From Saccharothrix sp. ALI-22-I (GTDB lineage: Bacteria; Actinomycetota; Actinomycetes; Mycobacteriales; Pseudonocardiaceae), in assembly GCF_001984175.1 (NCBI RefSeq), contig NZ_MTQP01000062.1:248001-312000 (forward strand): DNA of 64,000 nt, written 5' to 3'. The position numbers and the translations under genes are program-made. Shown piece by piece: positions 8,476 through 19,252 of this stretch. The notes under the pieces were generated by a model, which worked only from the letters and a program-made list of their open reading frames with translations, made no database searches and had not been told where the DNA came from. Each line of letters opens with the position of its first letter. The first letter of the stretch is position 1.

Positions 8476-9141
8476 CTACGCCTGACCGACGAAAACGGCC
8501 TTGTCGGAACGGAAGTCGGGTTGCAAGGCGATCTGGAGTTCGCCCGGCTGCGCCCCGACGGCGAACGCCATGTCGTACGCATAGCTCTTGCCGGGCAGCA
8601 CGGTGACGTTCTCGACACCGCCGTGTCCGCAGGGGCCGTTGGCGTCGTAAACAGCCTCGGCTCTCCGGCCATCGAACTGGACGTCGTTGCCGATCGAGAG
8701 CATCCCGGCGTTGAACGGTTGGTCCGTACCGTTCAAGACGGTCACGGTGAGCTTCACCGCGCGGGCCACGTTCGACGGCAGCGCGTGCTGACCGGGCGTA
8801 CACGCCGCGGGCGCGGAGACTTCGACCGCCAGCCCGTTCTCCCAGGTGTAGCGCTGCCCCCAGGTGGGTGAGTCCTTCGGTGCCTCAGACGTCACCTCGG
8901 CCGTGGTGCCGCCCACCCGGCCCTCGTTGGTGGTTCCGTCGATGATCTCGTCGAAACCCTTCACCGCAGCTGCCTGGGCCAAGACCGTGAAGACGATGGC
9001 CAGGACGCAGAGCCCGACACCAATTCCGGCGAGGATCTTCTTGGTGCCGAACAGCGCGATGAAACCGATCCCCGAAATTCTATGTACGCCGAGAATCGCG
9101 ACCGGAGGGATGGACGTTACAGACCGTGCGCGACGGTGATC
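8476..9141 (-). pseudogene. 5'-truncated membrane-anchored protein, DUF4352-like external domain
   Basis: The frame is open from 9141 to the stop at 8476 but contains no ATG or GTG near its start; the first plausible initiators are a CTG within the hydrophobic segment and a TTG at 8982. Codons before 8982 encode a transmembrane helix (GTKKILAGIGVGLCVLAIVF), followed by an external beta-rich domain with the paired cysteines and VARAVKLTVTVLNGTDQPF signature seen in DUF4352-type lipoproteins. The natural N-terminus seems lost next to the GC-rich repeat downstream of tRNA-Val. It lies inside the duplicated tRNA/peroxiredoxin block and may be cargo or a fragment of a neighbour. Confidence 0.5.
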
Positions 9142-9224
9142 TCAAAACCATAAAGACGAAATTTTTCGTATAGACCACGAGGCGGAGCGCGAGCGCGTAA
9201 GCGCTGCAGTGGAGCCCCTGAGGT

Positions 9225-9300
9225 CGGGGTCAGGGGTGAGAGCCCCGGCGGGGTCCGGGGGCGGAGCCCGCCGGGCGGTGCGCGGGGGTTGCACCCCCCG
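9225..9300. terminator. GC-rich hairpin region downstream of tRNA-Val
   Basis: Contains the GGGGTCCGGGGGCGGAGCCC type inverted sequence and short flanking complementary runs common after actinomycete genes. It lies immediately past the 3' end of tRNA-Val (minus strand) and probably stops its transcript. Confidence 0.45.
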
Positions 9301-9310
9301 CAGGACACAG

Positions 9311-9382
9311 TGGGCGCGGCAGGATTCGAACCTGCGACCGCTCGGGTGTAAACCGAGTGCTCTTCCGCTGAGCTACGCGCCC
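9311..9382 (-). tRNA. tRNA-Val (anticodon TAC)
   Basis: The minus strand gives a complete 72-base cloverleaf: acceptor GGGCGCG pairing with CGCGCCC, D arm GCTC..GAGC, anticodon stem CTCGG/CCGAG with the loop TTTACAC, and T arm GCAGG-TTCGAAT-CCTGC. The anticodon is TAC (valine, GTA/GTG codons). CCA is not encoded. It lies 32 bases after the ahpE stop on the same strand. A decayed duplicate lies at 8025-8095. Confidence 0.95.
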
Positions 9383-9414
9383 CCGGGCGCCGGCGGACCG
9401 GCGTCGGGAAGGTA

Positions 9415-9873
9415 TCAGGCCAGGGCTGCGACGGCCTTCTTCCAGGCTTCCTGATCGCGGGGCTCGCCGGGGGCGTTGACCTCGGCGTACCGGATCACGC
9501 CCGCGGTGTCGATCAGGAACGTGCCGCGGTTGGCCAGGCCGGCCTTCTCGTTGAACACGCCGTAGGCCTGGGCGACCTGGCCGTGCGGCCAGAAGTCCGA
9601 CAGCAGCGGGAACTGGTAGCCCTGTTCCGCGGCCCATGCCTTCAGGCTGAACGGCGTGTCCACGGACACGCCGACGACCTGCACGTTCTCGTCCTCGTAC
9701 GCGGCCAGTTCGTCCCGCACCTGGCACAGTTCGCCGGTGCAGATGCCGCTGAACGCGAACGGGTAGAACACCAGCAGCACGTTGCGCTCGCCTCGGAACG
9801 AGGACAGCGTCACGGGCTGCTTGTTGTAGTCGTTGAGCGTGAAGTCCGGGGCCTCCGCACCAACCTGAACCAT
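9415..9873 (-). CDS. ahpE: Peroxiredoxin, AhpE-like
   Basis: 152-residue thiol peroxidase. The peroxidatic Cys45 lies in FAFSGICTGELC, which is the AhpE/1-Cys type active-site context, with Cys50 nearby. It reduces hydroperoxides or peroxynitrite in the cytoplasm; in actinomycetes the electron donor is a mycoredoxin or similar thiol. The ATG at 9873 gives the family's usual length and an MVQVGAEAPDFTL start; the longer open frame to 10062 is not credible. tRNA-Val follows on the same strand. The C-terminal part is duplicated as a fragment at 8118-8309. Confidence 0.93.
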   Translation of the reverse strand: MVQVGAEAPDFTLNDYNKQPVTLSSFRGERNVLLVFYPFAFSGICTGELCQVRDELAAYEDENVQVVGVSVDTPFSLKAWAAEQGYQFPLLSDFWPHGQVAQAYGVFNEKAGLANRGTFLIDTAGVIRYAEVNAPGEPRDQEAWKKAVAALA

Positions 9874-10003
9874 GCAACCCTCCACAGCGCAACCCGCAAC
9901 CCGAAGAACGGGCTCCACCCGATCGGGGAGCCCGCCGTCGAGCCTAGGGCATGGCCGTGCGCCCTTCGTCTCGGCTAGGGCCAGGGCTGGGGCCTCGTCT
10001 CGG

Positions 10004-10435
10004 CTAGCGCTTCGTCTTGGCCGACTTCGGCGAGACGAGGCGCGTCGCCGACCAGTCACCACTCACCGTGATGTTGGAGGTCTGGGCGAGCCCCGCGGTG
10101 GACACGGCCTCGGCGATGTCACTCGGCTCGACGTGACCGGCCCGCCCGGTCTTGGGCGTCAACACCCAGATCACGCCGTCGTCGGCCAGCGACGTGGTGG
10201 CGTTGATCAGGGCGTCGGCGAGGTCGCCGTCGTCGTCGCGCCACCACAGCAGGACAACTTCCATCACCTCGTCGGAGTCCTCATCGAGCAGATCACCGCC
10301 CACCCGCTCCTCGATCGCGGCACGCAGGTCGTCGTCGACGTCCTCGTCCCAGCCGATCTCCTGGACCACGCTGCCCGGTTCGATCCCGAGCCTGTCGGCG
10401 ACACCGATCTTGCCGGCGTCTTCCGCGGCGACCAC
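10004..10435 (-). CDS. DUF3052 domain-containing protein
   Basis: 143-residue acidic soluble protein conserved in actinobacteria next to aceE. Recognisable features are [21 protein letters not shown] near the start and a [18 protein letters not shown] block in the middle. Biochemical function is unknown to me. The start is set at GTG 10435, because GGAGGA lies nine bases upstream; the frame also holds a GTG at 10444, but that abuts the ribosome binding site. It is divergent from aceE, sharing an intergenic region of nearly 300 bases. The basic tail SPKSAKTKR is notable in an otherwise acidic protein. Confidence 0.9.
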   Translation of the reverse strand: MVAAEDAGKIGVADRLGIEPGSVVQEIGWDEDVDDDLRAAIEERVGGDLLDEDSDEVMEVVLLWWRDDDGDLADALINATTSLADDGVIWVLTPKTGRAGHVEPSDIAEAVSTAGLAQTSNITVSGDWSATRLVSPKSAKTKR

Positions 10436-10731
10436 GGCTTCCACTCCTCCAAGTACACAAGAGCGGCAGTCGGGGTACGACTGCCGCGCGATGTCACTAC
10501 CAGTCGCGGCTAGCGAACACTGTCAGCCCTGCCACGCGCAACCGTAAGGGCCAAGACACGCCGCATCGGGTACCCCCGGATGCAGTCCCCCAACTGGATG
10601 AGGCACGCTCTACACACCTCCTATCCGCGCGCGCGAGGGACACGATCCAGAACTACTCACCGGTAGCGGTGACGGGAGAGTGTCCGTCCGGCAACGATGG
10701 GAGTCAGAAGACCCCGGAACGAGGAGATCCC

Positions 10732-13482
<2,751 letters not shown>

Positions 13483-13506
13483 TCGACACGCTGTTACCCG
13501 CTGTTC

Positions 13507-13537
13507 GGGGGCGGTTCCGACTTTCGGAGCCGCCCCC
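13507..13537 (+). terminator. Intrinsic terminator after aceE
   Basis: An 8-bp GC stem (GGGGGCGG with CCGCCCCC) extended by an inner TCCGA/TCGGA pairing, 24 bases past the aceE stop. It lacks a long U tract, as is common in actinomycetes. Confidence 0.75.
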
Positions 13538-13694
13538 GAGGCGTCTTCGTGGCGTCTCGGAGGCGTTCCCAAGCGTTCCTGGGCGTTTCCGTAGTAATGC
13601 GGTCTACCTGCGAAAATGTCCCCCGTGACGGCGCGGATTGTGATCCACCCCATAGACTTGGGCGGACAAACCCAGCGTTCCAACGAGGGGCCGA

Positions 13695-15707
13695 ATGGGG
13701 ACGCTCCCGCAGCACGCGTTGCACCGCACGGTCGTGGTCGTGGACGTGTCCGCGTTCAGCCAGCGCCACCGCACTCCCCAGGAGGAGATCCGGCGCGGGC
13801 TCTACACGGCGTTGGAGAGCGCTTTCGAGGACTGCGGCCTGGACTGGTCGGCCACCCACCACGAGGACCGCGGCGACGGGGTGTTCGTGCTCGTGCCGCC
13901 CGATGTGCCCAAGAGCCGCGTGGTGAGCGGCCTGCCGCACGCCCTGCTGGGTGAACTCCGCCGCTACAACGCCACCCGCAACGAGGACGCCCGCATCCGG
14001 CTGCGGATGGCGATCACCGCGGGCGAGGTGCAGCACGACGAGCACGGCGTGGTCGGCGACGACGTGACGCTGGCGTTCCGGCTGCTCGACGCCAAGCCGC
14101 TGCGGGACGCGCTGGCCCATTCCACCGCGTTGTTCGCGCTGATCGTCTCGCAGCGGTTCTTCGAGGACGTGATCCGGCCCGACCCGGCGGCGGACCCGGA
14201 CTCGTTCCGCCGGGTCGACGTGGACGTCAAAGAGGTCCACGGGCACGCCTGGCTGCACGTGCCCAACGGCGGCGCGCCGGTGCTCAACCGCCGGCCGACC
14301 AGGCACCGCAAGAAGCGCGCGAAGCCGCGCCGGGCACTGGCCCTGCTGATGCTGCCGCTGCTGTTCGTCGGCATCACGAACGGGGCGGGCGCCGCGCCGC
14401 CCGCGGTGCCGCCCTGCCCTCCCCCGGTCCAGCTGAACGTCCTGGTGTCGGCGGAGAAGGAGGAGGTCGTCCGCTCGCTCGCGCTGGAGCTGGAGGACGA
14501 CTCCGGTCGGCACAACCCCCTGGGCTGCAAGGAGTTCAACGCGCTGGTGTTCACGGGCAAGTCCGCCAAGGCCGCGGCCGAGGCGCTGGGTCGGGGCTGG
14601 CAGCCGAGCGACCTGACGGAGGTGGGCGCCGAGCCGCACGTGTGGCTGCCGGACACCACCGCCGAGGTCCGGGCAGTCAAGACGGCGTTGCTCGAACGCA
14701 CCGACGTGCGGCTGCACCTGCGCCAGGGCGTGGCGTTGTCGCCGGTGGTGCTGGGCGCGTCCGAGGAGTTGGCCGCGCAGATCGCGCCGCAGGACGGCGA
14801 GGTCGAGTGGCGCGACGTGACGCGGCCGGCGGCGGTGGACACGTCATCGGGCGTCGGGTTGGCCGCGGCCACCGCGTTGGTGCACGCCGAGTTGGGCGGG
14901 CTGGACCTGTCCAGGCGGGACGTGGCACGCAAGCTGCACGACATCACCCGGAGCACGACCACCGACGAGCCGTGCGTCGGTGGCGTGTCGTTGATCGGGT
15001 CGGAGAAGGCCGTGGCGGACACCGAGGGCTGCCGGGTGCTCTACCCGCGTGCCGGTGCGCTGGTACTGGACCACCCGTTCGTCGAGGTGGAGCGGCCGGA
15101 CCGACCGAACCAGCGGCGGCTGCGGATCGTGCACCGGTTCCTGGAACACCTGGTCTCGGCGCGGGCCCAGGAGCAGTTCAGGCGGGCGGGGTTCCGGGAC
15201 GTGGCCGGGAACATCGGCGCGCGGCCGGGTCCGGGAGTGCGACTCGACCAGCCCCGGAGGCTGTCGGTCGAGCCGGATGCCAGGGCGGTGCGGGAGGCGT
15301 GGGAGGCCGCGAGCCGACGGCGGGTGATCGGGGTCGCCCGTGACGGCTCGCCCGCCGCGAACGTGTTCGCGAACCTGGTGTGGGGGCTGGCCGGCCCGCG
15401 TGACCAGGTGATCGACCTGCCTCTGACCGAAGGCGTGGCCGAGGCGGGCGTCGAACAGGGCGCCAACGTCGTGGTGCTGGTGTCGGCGGCGCAGGTCCCG
15501 CCGATCGCCAAGGCCGTCAGCGGTCCCGTCCGGGTGGTGGCCGTCGGGATCACGGAGGGGGCGTGCGCGGCCTCAACGCCCCTCTACGAGGCCGCGCAAG
15601 CCCACGGAGGGCAATGCCACGAGATCGTCGCCAGGAACGGCTCCGGGCCCACTCAGCGCCAAGAAGACGCCCTGGACGCCGTAGCGCGCGCTGCATGGGG
15701 AGGGTGA
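13695..15707 (+). CDS. Membrane protein: cytoplasmic nucleotide-cyclase-fold domain, TM helix, external solute-binding-like domain
   Basis: 670 residues. Residues 10-190 look like a class III nucleotide-cyclase fold: VVVDVSAFS supplies the first metal Asp (Asp17), HEDRGDGVF the second (Asp61), and GVVGDDVTLAFRLLDA aligns with the catalytic helix. The purine-selecting Lys is replaced by Glu57 and the helix Asn by Thr125, so cyclase activity is doubtful and it may act as a nucleotide sensor. A basic patch (RHRKKRAKPRR) precedes one transmembrane segment (about 213-230). Residues 240-670 read like a type 2 periplasmic binding fold (LNVLVSAEKEEVV, HVWLPDT, SGVGLAAATALVHAELG). One base separates it from the next gene, a solute-binding lipoprotein. 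Signal direction is inference. Confidence 0.75.
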   Translation: MGTLPQHALHRTVVVVDVSAFSQRHRTPQEEIRRGLYTALESAFEDCGLDWSATHHEDRGDGVFVLVPPDVPKSRVVSGLPHALLGELRRYNATRNEDARIRLRMAITAGEVQHDEHGVVGDDVTLAFRLLDAKPLRDALAHSTALFALIVSQRFFEDVIRPDPAADPDSFRRVDVDVKEVHGHAWLHVPNGGAPVLNRRPTRHRKKRAKPRRALALLMLPLLFVGITNGAGAAPPAVPPCPPPVQLNVLVSAEKEEVVRSLALELEDDSGRHNPLGCKEFNALVFTGKSAKAAAEALGRGWQPSDLTEVGAEPHVWLPDTTAEVRAVKTALLERTDVRLHLRQGVALSPVVLGASEELAAQIAPQDGEVEWRDVTRPAAVDTSSGVGLAAATALVHAELGGLDLSRRDVARKLHDITRSTTTDEPCVGGVSLIGSEKAVADTEGCRVLYPRAGALVLDHPFVEVERPDRPNQRRLRIVHRFLEHLVSARAQEQFRRAGFRDVAGNIGARPGPGVRLDQPRRLSVEPDARAVREAWEAASRRRVIGVARDGSPAANVFANLVWGLAGPRDQVIDLPLTEGVAEAGVEQGANVVVLVSAAQVPPIAKAVSGPVRVVAVGITEGACAASTPLYEAAQAHGGQCHEIVARNGSGPTQRQEDALDAVARAAWGG

Positions 15708-15708
15708 C

Positions 15709-16938
15709 GTGATCCGCGTTCTCGTACCGCTGGTGGTGCTCCTGGCGGCCTGCACGACCCCGGCCCAGGACGACGCGAGGGACGGCACCGGGCCGATCAC
15801 CTTCGTGGACGGCCGCGACACCACCGCGGGCGGCCAGGTGGGGAAGCTGGTCGAGCGCTGGAACGAGCAGGCCAGCAGGCGCGAACAGGTGGCGTTCGTG
15901 CAGATGCCGACGTCCACCGACGCCCACCGCGCCCAGCTGACCGCACGCGCCCAGGATTTGGAGGGCGTGCGCGACAGCGCGGAGTGCTACGACGTGATGG
16001 CCGTGGACATGGTGTGGACGGCGGCGTTCGCCGCGGCCGGGCACCTGGAGGCGCTGGACCCGGTCGAGTTCGACGTTGACCGGATGCTGCCGGAGGCGGT
16101 GAAGGCGGCCAAGTCGCCGGACGGCGGTCGGCTGTGGGCGATCCCGTGGCGCAGCGACGCCGGGTTGCTCTACTACCGCAAGGACGTGCTCGACGCGGTG
16201 GGTGAGGGCCCGCCGACCACGTGGAAGGAACTGAGGCGGCAGGCGAGTGAGATCGCGCCGCGCCACAACTTGCACGGCTACGTGGGCCAGTTCCGGCGCT
16301 ACGAGGGCCTGATCGTGAACACGGCCGAGGCGGTCTGGGCGCACGGCGGCGACTTGGAGCGCCTGGACGCCCCCGAGACGAAGGCGGGCGTGCGTGCGCT
16401 CGCGGACGGCTTCGCGCAGGGCTGGATCCCGCGCGAAGCCCGCGACTACGACGAGCCCGCCTCACTGGACGCGTTCAGGTCCGGCCGGGCGTTGTTCATG
16501 CGCAACTGGCCGTACGCCGGGCCGGTCCTGGACGACGCCCAGGAGTCGCAGGTGGTCGGCAAGTGGGCCAGGGCCGTGCTGCCGGGGGCCAGCGCGTTGG
16601 GCGGCTGGAACCTGGCCGTGTCGCGGTGCTCGGCGAGCCAGAAGACCGCCCGTGAGTTCATCAAGTTCGTCACCCGCGACGACAACCAGCGGCTGATGGG
16701 CGAGCTCGCCGGATTCGCGCCCACCTCCCGGGCGCTGTACGAGGAGCCGGAACTGGTTGCGCCCGAACTGCGGGAAAGCCTGCTGAACGCTCGGATCCGA
16801 CGCCCGTCCCCGCACTACGACGAGCTGACCAGCCTGATGCAGGAGATCCTCCACCACGTGCTGGAGAAACCGGATTCCGTCGACCAGTCGCTGGACCGGC
16901 TCGCGGACGACCTGGCCAGGGTCGCAGAGGGGCGTTAG
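15709..16938 (+). CDS. ABC-type extracellular solute-binding lipoprotein (orphan, sugar-type)
   Basis: 409 residues with a lipoprotein signal peptide ending in LLAAC (lipid-modified Cys at about 15). The mature part has family 1 solute-binding motifs: YDVMAVDMVWTAAFAAAGHLE, AIPWRSDAGLLYYRKDVL and LGGWNLAVS. Such proteins deliver sugars or oligosaccharides to ABC permeases, but no permease or ATPase gene is present here. GTG start lies one base after the previous stop, so it is probably translationally coupled to the cyclase-fold membrane protein. It may serve as the ligand-presenting partner for that protein's external domain (inference). Its last four bases overlap the convergent pnuC. Confidence 0.9.
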   Translation: MIRVLVPLVVLLAACTTPAQDDARDGTGPITFVDGRDTTAGGQVGKLVERWNEQASRREQVAFVQMPTSTDAHRAQLTARAQDLEGVRDSAECYDVMAVDMVWTAAFAAAGHLEALDPVEFDVDRMLPEAVKAAKSPDGGRLWAIPWRSDAGLLYYRKDVLDAVGEGPPTTWKELRRQASEIAPRHNLHGYVGQFRRYEGLIVNTAEAVWAHGGDLERLDAPETKAGVRALADGFAQGWIPREARDYDEPASLDAFRSGRALFMRNWPYAGPVLDDAQESQVVGKWARAVLPGASALGGWNLAVSRCSASQKTAREFIKFVTRDDNQRLMGELAGFAPTSRALYEEPELVAPELRESLLNARIRRPSPHYDELTSLMQEILHHVLEKPDSVDQSLDRLADDLARVAEGR

Positions 16939-17603
16939 GGCGTGGCCGCTTTGGCACGGGTGGTGGTCTGCTTGGCGGCTCGGTTCCAGTCGATCCAGCC
17001 GCGGATCACCAGGACCGCGAAGATCGTGTAGACGAACGCGCTGAACCACAGCCCGGACCTGATCTGCAACGGCACGCCGATCGCGTCCACCGCCAGCCAC
17101 ACCAGCCAGAACTCGACCAGGCCGAAGCCCTGGAGGGTGAAGGCGAGGACGGTGCCGACGAAGATCGCGGCGTCCGGCCAGGGGGCCCAGGAGGCGTTCA
17201 GGGAGTCCAGGAGCAGCGCGAATCCGATCGTGCCGAGGACGAAGGCGACTGCGACGGTGATGCGTTCCTTGGTGGTGCCCTTGCGGACCACCACGCCGAA
17301 CACCGGGTCGCGGCGGCGGGTCCACGCCCACCAGCCGTAGAGGGTGATCAGGGCGATCACGACCTGGCGCGCGGCGGTGCCGCCGAGTTGTGCGGACAGG
17401 TAGACGATGAAGAGCAGAGTGACTGACAGCAGCTGTACGGGCCACGTCCAGAGTGAGCGCTTCTGCGCCAGGTAGACCACTACGAGCGCGAAGACCTGGC
17501 CGGTGAACTCCGCCCAGGAGACCTTCTGCCCGAACACCGTGAAGCCGTGCTCCAACAAGACGTGCACCGCGTCCTCCATCCCAGACAGGCTGGTCCGGGG
17601 CAC
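16935..17603 (-). CDS. pnuC: PnuC-family transporter (nicotinamide riboside/mononucleotide or related vitamin)
   Basis: 222 residues with seven or so hydrophobic helices and the family blocks GQVFALVVVYLAQKRSLWTWPVQ, ALITLYGWWAWTRR (a WxxW-like signature) and FWLVWLAVDAIGVPLQ. It imports a vitamin precursor by facilitated diffusion, coupled to intracellular phosphorylation. Actinobacterial members also carry riboflavin or thiamine, so the substrate is uncertain. I looked for an RFN or TPP riboswitch upstream and saw none. Start uncertain: GTG 17603 gives the longest form; ATG 17579 is the alternative. The 3' end overlaps the solute-binding gene by four bases. Confidence 0.88.
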   Translation of the reverse strand: MPRTSLSGMEDAVHVLLEHGFTVFGQKVSWAEFTGQVFALVVVYLAQKRSLWTWPVQLLSVTLLFIVYLSAQLGGTAARQVVIALITLYGWWAWTRRRDPVFGVVVRKGTTKERITVAVAFVLGTIGFALLLDSLNASWAPWPDAAIFVGTVLAFTLQGFGLVEFWLVWLAVDAIGVPLQIRSGLWFSAFVYTIFAVLVIRGWIDWNRAAKQTTTRAKAATP

Positions 17604-17699
17604 GGGCGGCCAACGTCACGTGCGCCGGAGCGCATGTCTTCTCTGTCGGGTCGAACAGCGTTGCGCAACCGGCTGTTCCTCGGGTGACCGACGGCACAG

Positions 17700-17760
17700 G
17701 GTTCCGTGACCGGCTTCGGTTTGGGTTTCGTGACCGGCTTCGGCTTCGGCTTCGGAGGTG
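17700..17760. repeat. Short tandem repeat between pnuC and phytase
   Basis: The units TGACCGGCTTCGGTTTGGGT and TGACCGGCTTCGGCTTCGG repeat with internal TTCGG/CTTCGG iterations. In the plus-strand frame it would add a Gly-Phe repeat before the phytase signal peptide, which I regard as non-coding. Confidence 0.55.
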
Positions 17761-17810
17761 GTCATCTCGACTTCAGTCGCAGTACACCGGCGGCAAGTAG
17801 CTTGCGCCGA

Positions 17811-19061
17811 GTGCGAACACTCCTGGTCATAGCCGCGCTGGCGCCTTTGCTGATCGCCTCCTCCCCCGGTCCCGACGTGGTGGTGCCGGTCACCCAGACC
17901 CGCGCGTTCGTGGACGACGCGTCCGGGACGCCCGCCAACGCCGACGCCGACGACCCGGCGATCTGGGTGCACCCGCGCTCGGCCGGGCAGAGCGTCGTGC
18001 TGGGCACGTTGAAGGAGGGTGGGCTGGCCGCGTTCGACCTCGCCGGTCGGACGCTCGGCACCTACCCGGCGCCTGTGCCGCCGACGCCGGACGCCAAGCC
18101 CGGCCGGTTCAACAACGTGGACGTGCTGAGCCGGGTGCCGGTCGGTGGGTGGGGCCGTGACCTGGCGTTCGTCAGCGACCGTGGCCGGGACCGGATCCGG
18201 GTTTACGAGATCGACGGGCGCGGTGCGGCGGCGGGTGCGGCGGTCGTGCGGGACGTGACCGATCCCGGTGCGCGGCCGGTGTTCTCCTCGTCGGAGGAGG
18301 AAGTGGACGACCAGCACACCGCGTACGGGGTGGCGGCCGGGTTCATCGGGCGCACGCCGGTGGTCGTGACGAATCGGCGCAGTGAGACCAGGGTGGCGTT
18401 GCTGCACGTGGTGGCCGGGCCGGGTGGTTCGGTCGGCACCTCGGTGGTGTCCACCGTGGATCTGCCGACGTCGTTCCGGCTGCCCGATGGCAGCTCCTGG
18501 ACGCCGTGTGGCGAGCCGGGTGAGGGGCCGCAGCTGGAGGGCATGGTGGTCGACTCGGCGAACGGTGTGCTGTACGCGGCGCAGGAGGATGTCGGTATCT
18601 GGCGCATCCCGCTGCGTGCCACCGGTTTCGGCACGCCGGTGCTGATCGACAAGGTGCGGTCGTTCGGCGTGCCGCAGACCTACGACCCGGAGACCGAGGA
18701 GTGCTCGGTTTCGGGCGCCGACCCCGGCTTCGGGGGTAAGCACTTGGCGGCGGACGCCGAGGGGTTGACCGTGGGGGATGACTACCTGATCGCGTCCAGT
18801 CAGGGTGACTCGCGGTTCGTGGCCTACGAGCGGACCGGGCGGAACCGGTATGTCGGCGAGTTCGTGGTGGGTAGCGGTCGGGGCAACGACTCGGTCGAGC
18901 ACTCTGACGGCGCGCAGCTGGTGACGGCTGATCTCGGCCCGAACTACCCGGAGGGTCTGTTGGTCGTGCATGACGGCGAGCGCACGCCGGCGGTCGGTGA
19001 CCTGGCGACTACCGGGTTCGCGTACGTGAGCTGGGCGGACGTGCTGGAGGAACTGGACTGA
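17811..19061 (+). CDS. Secreted beta-propeller phytase
   Basis: About 416 residues. After a signal peptide (RTLLVIAALAPLLIASSPGP) the protein shows the 3-phytase/beta-propeller pattern: DADDPAIWVHPR at the start of blade one, LGTLKEGGLAAFDL, NNVDVLS, GPQLEGMVVD, DAEGLTV and a late YPEGLLVVHDGE. These enzymes release phosphate from phytate using calcium outside the cell. GTG 17811 places the signal peptide at the extreme N-terminus; a TTG at 17802 is also possible, and neither has a strong binding site. Two cysteines near the middle may form a disulfide. Monocistronic with a strong terminator after it. Confidence 0.87.
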   Translation: MRTLLVIAALAPLLIASSPGPDVVVPVTQTRAFVDDASGTPANADADDPAIWVHPRSAGQSVVLGTLKEGGLAAFDLAGRTLGTYPAPVPPTPDAKPGRFNNVDVLSRVPVGGWGRDLAFVSDRGRDRIRVYEIDGRGAAAGAAVVRDVTDPGARPVFSSSEEEVDDQHTAYGVAAGFIGRTPVVVTNRRSETRVALLHVVAGPGGSVGTSVVSTVDLPTSFRLPDGSSWTPCGEPGEGPQLEGMVVDSANGVLYAAQEDVGIWRIPLRATGFGTPVLIDKVRSFGVPQTYDPETEECSVSGADPGFGGKHLAADAEGLTVGDDYLIASSQGDSRFVAYERTGRNRYVGEFVVGSGRGNDSVEHSDGAQLVTADLGPNYPEGLLVVHDGERTPAVGDLATTGFAYVSWADVLEELD

Positions 19062-19070
19062 TCCGCGGCA

Positions 19071-19116
19071 CGCCAGGAGACCCCCCGCCGGTGGTGCTGG
19101 CGGGGGTCTCCTGGCG
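19071..19116. terminator. Strong hairpin after phytase gene
   Basis: An 18-bp nearly perfect stem (CGCCAGGAGACCCCC.. with ..GGGGGTCTCCTGGCG) around a nine-base loop, ten bases past the phytase stop. It may terminate both the phytase transcript and the convergent MscS-like transcript. Confidence 0.8.
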
Positions 19117-19130
19117 TTTCCGTCGGTAGA

Positions 19131-19245
19131 CGTCGGCGGGCGTCGGCGGTGTCGGTGGGCGTCGGCGGTGTCGGTGGGCGTCGGCGGTGTCGGTGGGCGT
19201 CGGCGGTGTCGGTGGGCGTCGGCGGTGTCGGTGGGCGTCGGCGGG
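19131..19245. repeat. 19-bp tandem repeat (VNTR-like)
   Basis: Five identical consecutive copies of CGTCGGCGGTGTCGGTGGG at 19141-19235, flanked on both sides by the partial unit CGTCGGCGGG. It lies in the convergent intergenic region, eight bases from the MscS-like stop codon. No promoter or gene is evident inside it. Confidence 0.95.
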
Positions 19246-19252
19246 CTACGGG

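Noticed and set aside
8118-8672. A 184-codon minus-strand frame ending as peroxiredoxin
   Set aside because: Only the last 63 codons match peroxiredoxin; the rest is out-of-frame sequence of the neighbouring fragment, with no start signal.
17604-17705. FMN or TPP riboswitch before pnuC
   Set aside because: The conserved blocks of the RFN element (GGCGGTAAAGCC) and of the TPP motif could not be found on the minus strand.
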